Source: Acidulodesulfobacterium_A sp049965795
Lineage (GTDB): Bacteria > SZUA-79 > Acidulodesulfobacterales > Acidulodesulfobacteraceae
Direction of reading: 5' to 3'
Assembly: GCA_049965795.1 (NCBI GenBank)
Contig: JBMFVW010000004.1
Span: 24,370 to 88,369 of the forward strand
Length of the DNA stretch: 64,000 bases
Shown here: piece after piece, positions 32,805-41,451 of the stretch
Position numbering within the stretch: the first letter of the stretch is position 1
How the letters are laid out: every line of letters begins with the position of its first letter
Program-made: the position numbers and the translations under genes
Notes under the pieces: generated by a model
The model's database searches: none
The model's input: only the letters and a program-made list of their open reading frames with translations
What the model was told of the DNA's origin: nothing

Positions 32805-34481
32805 ATGTTAAAACATGATGTTGTTATTGTCGGTGCCGGACTTGCAGGATTAAGAGCGGCAGTAGAACTCAGGAAAAAAGGCATAGATGCCGTAATAGTC
32901 AGCAAGGTTTATCCTACGCGCTCCCATTCCGGAGCGGCTCAAGGCGGAGTCAATGCAGCTTTCGACGAAAACGACTCCTGGGAATCCCATTTTTTCGATA
33001 CCGTGAAAGGCAGCGATTATCTCGGCGATCAGGACGCAATAGAAATACTGACGAGCGAGGCTCCGGGTAATATACTAGAACTTCAAAGCATGGGCGTCGT
33101 TTTTAACAGAAACGATAAAGGCGGAATAGCGCAGAGGCCTTTCGGCGGGCAGAGCTTTCCTCGTTCCTGCTACTATGCGGATGCAGTAGGACATATGATG
33201 CTGCACGGATTGTTCGACAACGTACTCAAATATAAAACAAAAATCATGTATGAATATTTCGTTACCAGCCTGCTTACCGATAACGGGAAAGTCAGCGGCG
33301 TGGTGGCGTACGATATTAAAAACGGAAAATTCGAGGGTATTGCCGCAAAAGCCGTTTTATTCGCTACCGGAGGTTACGGACAGGTTTATTCCTCAAATAC
33401 GAATGCCTTAATAAATACCGGAGACGGTATGGCGATATCTATTAACGCCGGTGTTCCGCTGATGGACATGGAATTTGTCCAGTTTCATCCTACTACCCTT
33501 AAGAGTACCGGAATATTGGTAACGGAGGGAGCAAGGGGAGAAGGAGCGTATCTTCTTAATTCGCTCGGCGTCCGCTTTATGTCCAAATATGCTCCTAAAG
33601 CGATGGAGCTTGCACCGAGAGACGTGGTAGCAAGAGCCGAACAGACCGAGATAAATGAAGGCAGAGGTGTGGACGGAGCTATTCTTTTAGATATAAGGCA
33701 TCTCGGCAAAGAAAGGATAATGGAAAGGCTTCCTCAGATAATGCAGCTATCTATTGATTTTGAAGGAGTTAATCCTATTCACGAGCCTATTCCGATAAGA
33801 CCCGGCGCTCATTACTCTATGGGCGGAATCAAAACGGATTATAACGGAAGAACGGTAATAGAAGGTTACTATTCCGCAGGCGAGTCCGCCTGCGTCAGCG
33901 TCCACGGAGCAAACAGGCTCGGCGGAAATTCGCTTCTAGATACGGTGGTGTTCGGAAGAAGAGCCGGAATAGACATAGCCGAATATCTTAAATCTGCCGA
34001 AGGCGACAGAAAATTCGACGAATCGGCGATAAAAAGAGACGAAGAAAAATTCGAAAAATTAAAAAAATCGGCGGGAAAAGAAAGGCACGGTCTTTTAAAA
34101 TCCGAACTTCAGGAAGAGATGAGAGCCGACGTCGGAGTATTCAGGGAAGAAAACGCTATGAAAAAAGCTTTAGATAAAATAGGCGAACTTAAAGAACGCG
34201 CAAAAAATATAGGAATAGACGACAAATCGAAAACATTTAATACCGATATAGTAGAAGCGTTCGAGTTTAGCAATATACTGCTTATAGCCGAAGTAATCAC
34301 GAGAGGAGCTATACTCAGGAAGGAGTCCAGAGGCGCTCACTACAGAACGGATTTTCCCGAAAGAGACGATTCCAGCTGGCTCAAACATACGCTTGCGACC
34401 TTAGACGGAAACGGAAACGTAAAGTTCGATTTTTCCGAAGTTGCTATAACAAAATTTAAACCTCAACCGAGGACGTATTAA
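32805..34481 (+). CDS. sdhA: Succinate dehydrogenase/fumarate reductase flavoprotein subunit
   Basis: Catalytic subunit that interconverts succinate and fumarate. The 558 residues show the FAD fold VVIVGAGLAGLRAAVEL, the covalent-flavin histidine H41 in TRSHSGAAQGG, the substrate-loop QFHPT, the active-site arginine block RPGAHYSMGGI and the conserved ANRLGGNSLLD. No signal peptide or Tat motif, so it faces the cytoplasm. Together with the iron-sulfur and CCG-domain subunits it forms an SdhABE-type complex. The direction cannot be told from sequence alone; a menaquinone-based fumarate reductase is likely given mqnA. Confidence 0.93.
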   Translation: MLKHDVVIVGAGLAGLRAAVELRKKGIDAVIVSKVYPTRSHSGAAQGGVNAAFDENDSWESHFFDTVKGSDYLGDQDAIEILTSEAPGNILELQSMGVVFNRNDKGGIAQRPFGGQSFPRSCYYADAVGHMMLHGLFDNVLKYKTKIMYEYFVTSLLTDNGKVSGVVAYDIKNGKFEGIAAKAVLFATGGYGQVYSSNTNALINTGDGMAISINAGVPLMDMEFVQFHPTTLKSTGILVTEGARGEGAYLLNSLGVRFMSKYAPKAMELAPRDVVARAEQTEINEGRGVDGAILLDIRHLGKERIMERLPQIMQLSIDFEGVNPIHEPIPIRPGAHYSMGGIKTDYNGRTVIEGYYSAGESACVSVHGANRLGGNSLLDTVVFGRRAGIDIAEYLKSAEGDRKFDESAIKRDEEKFEKLKKSAGKERHGLLKSELQEEMRADVGVFREENAMKKALDKIGELKERAKNIGIDDKSKTFNTDIVEAFEFSNILLIAEVITRGAILRKESRGAHYRTDFPERDDSSWLKHTLATLDGNGNVKFDFSEVAITKFKPQPRTY

Positions 34482-34499
34482 TAGCGAGGAAAACATATA

Positions 34500-35498
34500 A
34501 TGGAATTTAAGGTAAGGGCTTACAGATTTAATCCGGAAACCGACGAGAAACCGTACTATAAAGAATATACGGTAGAAGACTATCCGGGCATGACGGTTTT
34601 AAACGCCTTAATTAAAATAAAAGCTGAGCTTGACGGAACGCTCAGCTTTAGAAGATCATGCAGAAGCGCTATCTGCGGTTCCTGTGCGATGAAAATAAAC
34701 GGAATAACAAAACTGGCATGCAAGACGCAGGTTAGTTTAGAAATAGATAAATTCGGAATAATAAATGTAGAACCGCTTGCAAATATGCCGGTAATCCGCG
34801 ATTTAATCGTCGATCAGGAGGTTTTTTTCGATAAAATAAAAGCCATAAAACCTTACCTGCTCGGACAGAGGGAAGACGAAGCCCATAACCGTTTTAAAAC
34901 ATTAAAAGAAGGCGAAAAAATCAGCCAGCCGGTTTACGATAAATCTGAGTTTAAAAATTTGACGGGAAACGAAGATACGCCTAACTGTATTTTGTGCGAA
35001 TGCTGTTATTCCGAATGCGGCGGAGTAGTCGGCAATAAAGACTATCTAGGACCTGCAGCTCTTGCTAAACTGTACAGATATGCCGAGGATCCGAGAGATA
35101 ACGACAAAAACGGTTCGCGTTTAGTAAACGGCTCTATGCCTAACGGTTTTTGGGACTGCGTGCACTGCCAGGCATGCGAACAGTTTTGTCCTAAGGGTAT
35201 TTCTCCTGTAAAATCTATAGTCAGGCTTCATGAAAAATCGGTTAAAAATTCTATTACTTTTTCGCCCGGCTCAAAGCATGTAGTTTCTATAGCGAGATCT
35301 ATAGGCGAAACCGGAAGATTAGACGAAATAAAAGTCGCATTTGAATCAGGAGGAGTTACCGGACTATTAAACGATCTGCCCGTTGCGTTCGGCGCAGGTC
35401 TTAAGGGAAAGATTCCGCCTCTCAGGTTAAAATTAATAAAAGATATGGAAGATATCCGGCTTGCATATAAAGAACTGGATTTGGAGGATAAATTATGA
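34500..35498 (+). CDS. sdhB: Succinate dehydrogenase/fumarate reductase iron-sulfur subunit
   Basis: Carries electrons from the flavoprotein through [2Fe-2S], [4Fe-4S] and a third cluster. Residues about 54-78 show the plant-type [2Fe-2S] motif CRSAICGSCAMKING then LAC; CILCECCYSECGG and CVHCQACEQFCPKG follow for the cubane clusters. At 332 residues it is some 90 longer than classical SdhB, the extra part being a C-terminal helical tail that may contact the CCG subunit. The ATG lies 18 bases after sdhA, and the stop overlaps sdhE by 4 bases. Confidence 0.93.
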   Translation: MEFKVRAYRFNPETDEKPYYKEYTVEDYPGMTVLNALIKIKAELDGTLSFRRSCRSAICGSCAMKINGITKLACKTQVSLEIDKFGIINVEPLANMPVIRDLIVDQEVFFDKIKAIKPYLLGQREDEAHNRFKTLKEGEKISQPVYDKSEFKNLTGNEDTPNCILCECCYSECGGVVGNKDYLGPAALAKLYRYAEDPRDNDKNGSRLVNGSMPNGFWDCVHCQACEQFCPKGISPVKSIVRLHEKSVKNSITFSPGSKHVVSIARSIGETGRLDEIKVAFESGGVTGLLNDLPVAFGAGLKGKIPPLRLKLIKDMEDIRLAYKELDLEDKL

Positions 35499-36382
35499 TT
35501 ACCTATGCTTATTATCCGGGGTGCGTAGCTCAGGAAAGCGGCAAAGAACTTGATAACGCCACAAAATTTATTGCAAGCAAATTGGGTATAAATTTAATTC
35601 CTATGCCTGAGGCGTCATGCTGCGGAGGCGGAGTTATCGACGGTTTCGATAAAAACTTAAAACTTTTTATAAACGGAAGAACCCTTGCTTTGGCGGAAAA
35701 AGAAGGACTTGATATAATGACCATATGCAACACCTGTACTTTGACCCTAAGCGAGGTAAACGAAGAACTTATAAATAACCCCGAATCCTTAGAAAAAACA
35801 AACGAATATCTTGCTAAAATAGGTTTGAAATATACGGGAAAAGTTAAAGTGAAGCATATTTTATATGCCGTAAGAGACGACATAGGATTTAATAAATTGA
35901 AAGAAAGAGCTGTTAAAAGCCTGAAAGGCATAAAAATAGCTCCGTTTTACGGATGTCATATACTTAGACCCTCAAGCGCGGTTAAGTTCGACGATGTGGA
36001 AAATCCTCAAGGATTCGAAGAGCTGATTAAGGCTCTGGGCGGCGAACCGGTATCCTATGTAAGAAGGACAAAATGCTGCGGATTTCAGACGATACTCGTA
36101 AACGAATCTACTTCAACATCACTTGCAGGCAATGCAATTTATGAAGCCCAGGAGAAAAATGCAGATGTTATGGTTACCCCTTGCCCTTTATGCCACTTAA
36201 GCTTAGATACCTATCAGACCGTTGCTGCAAAAAATATAAACAAAAAATTATCTCTGCCCATACTTCATTTGCCTCAGCTTATAGGTATTGCTTTAGGCGC
36301 GGATTATGCCGAAATGGGTTTTTCGAGGCATAACGTTTCGCTTAGAGGTTTAATGGCAAAAGTCAGGCAGAACGATATATAA
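35495..36382 (+). CDS. sdhE: SdhE-type CCG-domain subunit of succinate dehydrogenase
   Basis: A 295-residue protein with two CCG domains: YYPGC, SCCGGG and CNTC in the first, FYGCHIL, KCCGFQ and CPLC in the second. In the archaeal SdhABEF and epsilonproteobacterial MfrABE complexes this subunit takes the place of the classical haem-containing membrane anchors and holds an unusual cluster for quinone or thiol chemistry. The ATGA overlap with sdhB shows tight coupling. It has no transmembrane segment, so membrane contact would be by an amphipathic helix, such as the C-terminal region. Confidence 0.85.
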   Translation: MITYAYYPGCVAQESGKELDNATKFIASKLGINLIPMPEASCCGGGVIDGFDKNLKLFINGRTLALAEKEGLDIMTICNTCTLTLSEVNEELINNPESLEKTNEYLAKIGLKYTGKVKVKHILYAVRDDIGFNKLKERAVKSLKGIKIAPFYGCHILRPSSAVKFDDVENPQGFEELIKALGGEPVSYVRRTKCCGFQTILVNESTSTSLAGNAIYEAQEKNADVMVTPCPLCHLSLDTYQTVAAKNINKKLSLPILHLPQLIGIALGADYAEMGFSRHNVSLRGLMAKVRQNDI

Positions 36383-36409
36383 TAAAAAATAAAAAAGAGG
36401 AAGGTTAAA

Positions 36410-36703
36410 ATGTCCGATACTATAAACGTAGTTCTTAAAGCTCTTAAAGGTCTTTCGATTATCGCACAGGAAAAATTAGACGATTATGTCGATATATCGG
36501 ATGAAGAAAGCAGGGAAGCGGCAGACCAGATTATCGAAACGGTTAAATATGAATCAGGCGTTATTTTTAAGGCTATAAAAGAAAAAGCTGCAGATATTCT
36601 GCTTGACGAAATGAATTTCGCTTCTACTTACGACGTAGAAGAACTGACCAAAAAAATCCAAAAATTAGAAGCAAAGTTAGAACAGCTTACCGATAAAAAA
36701 TAG
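36410..36703 (+). CDS. Small coiled-coil protein linked to sdhABE
   Basis: A 97-residue acidic protein with a strong ribosome site (AGAGGAAGG). The C-terminal third (YDVEELTKKIQKLEAKLEQL) is a clear heptad coiled coil, and the rest is helical. I recognise no family. Because it is 27 bases after sdhE and on the same strand, it may be an assembly factor or an additional subunit; a phasin-like or unrelated role cannot be excluded. It converges with der, 17 bases away. Confidence 0.6.
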   Translation: MSDTINVVLKALKGLSIIAQEKLDDYVDISDEESREAADQIIETVKYESGVIFKAIKEKAADILLDEMNFASTYDVEELTKKIQKLEAKLEQLTDKK

Positions 36704-36720
36704 CGGCAATCCTCTTAGTC

Positions 36721-38067
36721 TTAATCGGCGTCGTATTTTTTGTATTCCATTATAACTTCGACGTTCGATTTTATGCCGAATGCCCCTTTGATGCTGTTTC
36801 TTAAAAATTTTATATCCGTCATAGTAAATATTTTTCCCTTATTGCCCGTAAAAAATATAAAAGTGGGAATTTCTTCTCCTTCTTTCTGTACCCCGTAGCT
36901 TATGTATTTATAAATTCTGCCGCTGCGAGGCTCCGTCTTTGCGGTTTCGATGAATCTGTTTAAATCTTTCTTTTTTATTTTTACGTTCCTGGAATCGAAT
37001 ATTTCTATAGACATATCCAATATCTTATTTAAATTTTTATTCGTTTTGGATGAAATATATACGAAAGGTATTCCGGAAAACTCTTTTAACTTATATTTAA
37101 TTTCGTTTTTTAACTGAACCGCGTTTTCCGGCAGTTTTTCTTTTAAATCCCATTTAGTAAAAGCTATTATTGCAGGTTTTTTATCCAGCGTTATTCGCCT
37201 CAGCAAAGAAAGGTCTTCATGCGTAACGTCCGAATTTACGTCCATAAAAAGAACGATCACATCCGCTCTCTTTATCTGGTTAAGGCTCTGTTTTTGGAAG
37301 GCTTCGGAATTTAAATCAAGTTTATTTTTTTTTCTTATGCCTGCCGTATCTACTAAAGTTATCAAACGTCCTTTATATCTTATATACGTGTCTATAGAAT
37401 CTCGCGTGGTACCGGGTTTGTCGTCGGTAAAAAGCAGATCCTCTTTTAATAATGTGTTTATATAAGTAGATTTTCCGCTGTTAGGTCGTCCTATTATAGC
37501 TATTTTAAAAGATTTTCCGTTTTCTTCATCTGTTTTTTGAGATTTCACCGGTTTTTTAATATTTATTTCTTCAGCTATTTTTTCGAGTATTTCATATATG
37601 CCCGTCCCCTTTTCCGCACTTGCGGTTAAAACCGTTTTTATGCCGAGACCTATAAATTCGCTTTCAGCGCCGTTTGCATCCCTTGGCGAATCTACCTTAT
37701 TTATAACTAAGATAATATTAGAGCCGTTTTTTTTAAGTCGTTTAAAAATTTCTCTGTCTTCCGGCAAAAACCCGCTTTTATAATCGACCGTAAATAAAAC
37801 TAATCCCGCTTTTTTTGAATATTCAAAAACTTTGTCCCTGATTTTTTTTTCGGTTTCGTTTGCGGGCGAAACGTTAAATCCTCCGCTGTCGGAAATAAAA
37901 AAATCCGTTCCGTTAAACGATATTTTTTTTATGTTTAGATCTAAGGTAGTGCCGGCAATCTTAGACGACAAAGCCGAAGTTTTTCCTGTAATTTTATTGA
38001 ATATCGTCGATTTTCCGACGTTGGGTCTGCCGATTATAAGTACGAAAAAATCTTTACTTTTTAGCAT
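36721..38067 (-). CDS. der: Ribosome assembly GTPase Der (EngA)
   Basis: Tandem GTPase needed to mature the 50S subunit. Two G domains are visible in the 448 residues: GRPNVGKSTIFN with DSGGFNV and NKVDS, then GRPNSGKSTYIN with DTAGIRKK and TKWDL, followed by the KH-like C-terminal domain. The start overlaps the end of rnc by 14 bases, so the two are translationally coupled on the minus strand. The combination rnc-der is unusual but both genes are complete. Confidence 0.95.
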   Translation of the reverse strand: MLKSKDFFVLIIGRPNVGKSTIFNKITGKTSALSSKIAGTTLDLNIKKISFNGTDFFISDSGGFNVSPANETEKKIRDKVFEYSKKAGLVLFTVDYKSGFLPEDREIFKRLKKNGSNIILVINKVDSPRDANGAESEFIGLGIKTVLTASAEKGTGIYEILEKIAEEINIKKPVKSQKTDEENGKSFKIAIIGRPNSGKSTYINTLLKEDLLFTDDKPGTTRDSIDTYIRYKGRLITLVDTAGIRKKNKLDLNSEAFQKQSLNQIKRADVIVLFMDVNSDVTHEDLSLLRRITLDKKPAIIAFTKWDLKEKLPENAVQLKNEIKYKLKEFSGIPFVYISSKTNKNLNKILDMSIEIFDSRNVKIKKKDLNRFIETAKTEPRSGRIYKYISYGVQKEGEEIPTFIFFTGNKGKIFTMTDIKFLRNSIKGAFGIKSNVEVIMEYKKYDAD

Positions 38068-38758
38068 TTAGTTTCTCCATAAATTTATTAATTGCAATTT
38101 TAGCTCCGTTTTGTTCCGCATCTTTTTTTGTGTTGCCGCGCCCTAAAGCAAAAATCTCTTCGTCGATTTTAACGCAGATCGTAAAAACTGCATTGTGGTC
38201 GGGGCCTTCTTTGTTAATAGTAAGATATCTCGGCGTTCTGCCTGTTTTTTTTTGCACCATCTCCTGAAGTTCTGTTTTAAAATCTGAATTTTTTAAGATT
38301 TCTTCATCTATATCGGGAGTAACTTTTAAAATATGTCTTAGAAGTATTTCTTTTGCTTTTTCAAAGGAAGAGTCGAGAAAAACCGCTCCTATAACGGCTT
38401 CGTAAACATTTCCGATTATTCTTTTGTTTTTATCTTTTAACTCTGCAGTGGCGTTATCGCGTTCTTTAATTATAAACTCGGAAATTTTAATATTTTGGGC
38501 GATATTATAAAGAGCGTCCAATCTTACAAGCGACGCCCTGTATTTTGAAAGTTCTCCTTCATTTAAATTTTTATAATTTTTATAAAGATATTCCGTTACT
38601 ATAGCGCCGATAACCGCATCGCCGAGAAACTCCAATCTTTCATAGTTTTTCTCGGCGCTTATGGACTTATGCGTAAAAGCAAGGTCTATTAACGACTTGT
38701 CCTTAAACGAATACCCTATTCTTTTTTCAATAATATTATAATTCATTTCTATTTCCAT
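38054..38758 (-). CDS. rnc: Ribonuclease III
   Basis: Double-strand-specific endonuclease for rRNA and mRNA processing. The 234 residues include the signature YERLEFLGDAVIGAIVTEYL with the catalytic Glu/Asp set, NVYEAVIGAVFLDSSFEK for the second acidic group, and a C-terminal double-stranded-RNA-binding domain (about 163-230, with GRGNTKKDAEQNGAKIAI). The normal family length is 220-240. It starts upstream of der and overlaps it. Confidence 0.95.
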   Translation of the reverse strand: MEIEMNYNIIEKRIGYSFKDKSLIDLAFTHKSISAEKNYERLEFLGDAVIGAIVTEYLYKNYKNLNEGELSKYRASLVRLDALYNIAQNIKISEFIIKERDNATAELKDKNKRIIGNVYEAVIGAVFLDSSFEKAKEILLRHILKVTPDIDEEILKNSDFKTELQEMVQKKTGRTPRYLTINKEGPDHNAVFTICVKIDEEIFALGRGNTKKDAEQNGAKIAINKFMEKLNAKK

Positions 38759-38774
38759 ATTTATTCATATCTGA

Positions 38775-38820
38775 GAAAAAGGCGTCAAATTAATTTTCTG
38801 CAGGAACTGTATGTATCAAT
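38775..38820. repeat. Repeat family B half copy
   Basis: These 46 bases match the reverse complement of 28149-28194 at 42 of 46 positions (GAAAAAGGCGTCAAATTAAT and onward to CTGTATGTATCAAT). It is one arm plus part of the centre of the complete element at 28104-28194, lying in the 146-base gap between rnc and mtaB, with no inverted partner. ATCGTCAATTTTTGG near 38893 may be a decayed outer end. Confidence 0.75.
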
Positions 38821-38904
38821 CGACTTTACATCTTTTTCTTCCAAATTTTCATTCAGCATCCCATTGTTTCATTAAACTTTACATTTATATCGTCAATTTT
38901 TGGC

Positions 38905-40233
38905 TTATATAAAATCTTGAATTGCTACAGAAACTTCAGAAAGCTCGTCTTTTCTCACTCTGCTGCCGATATCTATAATTTTTCCTTTAAATTCCGTTCC
39001 TTGAGCTAAATTGGGATTTCCGGATATTTTTGCTTTAATATAATTCGAACTTATTGCTTTATCGTTCGTCAGGCTGATAAATTCTAAAGTTTTATCGCAG
39101 AATTTATTATGAAATTTAATTTTTTTTTGGAGAGAAATTTCTCTTATTATGCCGGTTCTTCTTTTAATTTCGGATTCCTTAATTTTAGGTTTTAAAGAAT
39201 AAGATACCGTTCCTGCTCTGTCTGAATAAGAAAAAGCATGTATATAATAAATAGGAAGTTTTTCAAGATTATCCGCCGTTTCGTAAAAATAATCTTCGGT
39301 TTCACCCGGGAAACCGCTTATTATATCCGTACCTATTGCGGCGTCAGGCACCGATCCGCAAATTTTTTCGGTAATTTTTAAATAGTCGTTAAAAGAATAA
39401 TTTCTTTTCATTAATTTAAGTATTCCGTCGGAAGCGCTTTGAAGAGGTATATGGAAATGATTTCTGATTTTTCTGGAATCCGCAAAAATTTTTATTATTT
39501 CGTCGTCTATATATATCGGGTCTATGGAACTTATTCTTATTTTTACGCCGTTTTTTAGTTCTTCTGCGGCTATAAGGAGTTCTTTAAGTCCTGCGCCGGA
39601 TTTTTTATCTTTATACGAGCCTATATTTACTCCGGTCAATATTATTTCGCGGTAACCCTGCCTGCCGAATTCTTGGATATAATTCAAAACGTTTTTTATA
39701 CCGAGCGACCATTTGACCGGTCTTGCTTTGGGTATTATGCAGTAAGAACATTCAAGTTCGCAGCCTTCCTGGATTTTCAAATAAGGCCTGGTTCTTTTTT
39801 GATTAAAAATAGAATCCGGAAATTCATCCGCAGAATTTTTTATAAGATCCGCTTTTTTTACGTTATCCATAAGTTTTAAACCCGTAATGCCGGAAAACCT
39901 GTCTTTATTAGTCTGAGCCGAACATCCCGTAATAATCAAACGGCTTTCGGGATAGCGTTTTTTAATTTTTCTTAAAGTTCTTTCGGTTTCTATATCTGCT
40001 TTGTCCGTAACCGTGCAGGTATTTATCAAAAAAAAGTCGATTTCCGGTTCGCCGAATTCTGCGGCATAAATATTAAACCGTTTAAATATTTCGGAAAGCT
40101 GTTCGGATTCAAACTGGTTAAGTTTGCAACCGGAAGAAACGACAGCGCATTTAACGGGTTCTTTTTCGCCGCGCATACGTTCTTCGCCGAACATTTCTGC
40201 GATTATATTTTTCGTTATGTTAATATTGTCCAT
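38905..40233 (-). CDS. mtaB: tRNA t6A37 methylthiotransferase
   Basis: Radical SAM enzyme that adds a methylthio group to t6A37 in ANN-decoding tRNAs. The 442 residues begin with the UPF0004 domain, whose SSGCKLNQFESEQL and NTCTVTDKA motifs fit MtaB better than MiaB. The radical SAM cysteines are in CELECSYCIIPKARG-like form (CSYCIIPKARP), followed by LTGVNIGSY and GTDIISGFPGETEDYF. A short TRAM domain closes the protein. A paralogue, RimO, is encoded at 48824. The gene is separated from mnmA by 74 bases. Confidence 0.9.
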   Translation of the reverse strand: MDNINITKNIIAEMFGEERMRGEKEPVKCAVVSSGCKLNQFESEQLSEIFKRFNIYAAEFGEPEIDFFLINTCTVTDKADIETERTLRKIKKRYPESRLIITGCSAQTNKDRFSGITGLKLMDNVKKADLIKNSADEFPDSIFNQKRTRPYLKIQEGCELECSYCIIPKARPVKWSLGIKNVLNYIQEFGRQGYREIILTGVNIGSYKDKKSGAGLKELLIAAEELKNGVKIRISSIDPIYIDDEIIKIFADSRKIRNHFHIPLQSASDGILKLMKRNYSFNDYLKITEKICGSVPDAAIGTDIISGFPGETEDYFYETADNLEKLPIYYIHAFSYSDRAGTVSYSLKPKIKESEIKRRTGIIREISLQKKIKFHNKFCDKTLEFISLTNDKAISSNYIKAKISGNPNLAQGTEFKGKIIDIGSRVRKDELSEVSVAIQDFI

Positions 40234-40307
40234 ATATTTTTTGAGCCTTTATCATGCAATAGAAAGTTATCCGCTGCTGTCCCCATACTAATCATACTAA
40301 TAATATT

Positions 40308-41432
40308 TCAAGTTGTTACGGTGCCAGAATTGAATTCTGGCACCGTGTCTATTATTCCGCCGCCTATAACTTTAATTCCGGAATAAAGGACGGCGGACTG
40401 TCCGGGAGTTATAAATTTGACTTTTTCGACGAATTTTATTTTTACCGAACCGTCTTTTAGAATACTGGTTTTACATTTATAATCCGGCGAAGAATATCTT
40501 ATCTTTGCGGAGGTTTTCATTTCTTCCAATAAATTTTTATATTCAGGATTGATAAAATTAAAATTTTTAACCGTTAAATTATCGGACATGCAGTCTTCTA
40601 TGCCGCTTACGAAAATTTCGTTGTTTTCCGCAGAAATCTTAACTACGTATAGAGGATTTTTAGACGAAACGCCGAGTCTTTTCCTCTGTCCTACCGTGTA
40701 GTTAAAAATACCGTTATGCTCTCCGATTATTTCCCCTTTTAAATTTTTAATAAATCCTTTTTTTAGGCATATCGAAGACTGCCTTTTTATGAATCCAGCA
40801 TAATCTTTATCGGGAACAAAGCATATTTCTACGCTGTCTTTTTTGACGGAAATATCGGTAAATCCGGCATCTAAAGCAATACGGCGCGTCTGCATTTTAT
40901 TCATATTGCCTACCGGAAACATTATATTTTTAAGGTTTTCCTGCGAAAGCCCGTAAAGAACGTAAGACTGGTCTTTAGATAAATCTTTAGATTTAAGAAG
41001 AAAATAGCGTCCTGCCGTATCCTTGTTTATTCTTGCATAATGTCCGGTAGCAAGAAAATCCGCGCCGAGTTCCTTTGCTCTTTTAATCAGCAGGTCGAAC
41101 TTCATAACGCAGTTGCATACAATGCAGGGATTAGGCGTTTTTCCGCCTAAATATTCCGTGACGAACCGGTCTATCACTTCGGTTTTAAATTCATTTTCAA
41201 GATTTACTACGAAATGGGGTATGCCGAGCTTTACGCAAACCCTTTTTGCCGAAATTATATCGTCCGTGCTGCAGCATGTTTTTAAAGCTCCGGGGGACGC
41301 ATCTTCCGAAACGAGATGCATGGAAACGCCGATTACCGAGTAGCCTCTTTTTTTAAGGATTATAGCGCTAACCGAGCTGTCAACGCCGCCCGACATTGCT
41401 ACTGCGACCGTTTTATTGGATTTTATAAGCAT
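40308..41432 (-). CDS. mnmA: tRNA-specific 2-thiouridylase, tail encoded by a repeat
   Basis: Thiolates U34 of Lys, Glu and Gln tRNAs using sulfur from NifS. The 374 residues show the PP-loop AMSGGVDSSV (12-21), catalytic C103 in NPCIVCN and the second active cysteine in VEICFVPD, and the C-terminal MnmA barrel. Odd: the last residues TVPEFNSGTVT are encoded by the perfect family A palindrome 40318-40346, which has evidently inserted at the end of the gene and replaced the native stop. It is downstream of nifS (19 bases), a functional pair. Confidence 0.93.
   Translation of the reverse strand: MLIKSNKTVAVAMSGGVDSSVSAIILKKRGYSVIGVSMHLVSEDASPGALKTCCSTDDIISAKRVCVKLGIPHFVVNLENEFKTEVIDRFVTEYLGGKTPNPCIVCNCVMKFDLLIKRAKELGADFLATGHYARINKDTAGRYFLLKSKDLSKDQSYVLYGLSQENLKNIMFPVGNMNKMQTRRIALDAGFTDISVKKDSVEICFVPDKDYAGFIKRQSSICLKKGFIKNLKGEIIGEHNGIFNYTVGQRKRLGVSSKNPLYVVKISAENNEIFVSGIEDCMSDNLTVKNFNFINPEYKNLLEEMKTSAKIRYSSPDYKCKTSILKDGSVKIKFVEKVKFITPGQSAVLYSGIKVIGGGIIDTVPEFNSGTVTT
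40318..40346. repeat. Repeat family A palindrome (A3) inside mnmA
   Basis: A perfect 29-base palindrome: arms ACGGTGCCAGAATT and its complement around one central base. It differs from A1/A2 in two compensated positions (GGTGCCAG for GGGGACAG, matched by CTGGCACC), so base pairing is preserved. It is read as the last codons of mnmA. Confidence 0.85.
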
Positions 41433-41451
41433 AATAAATAAGATGCCGGTA

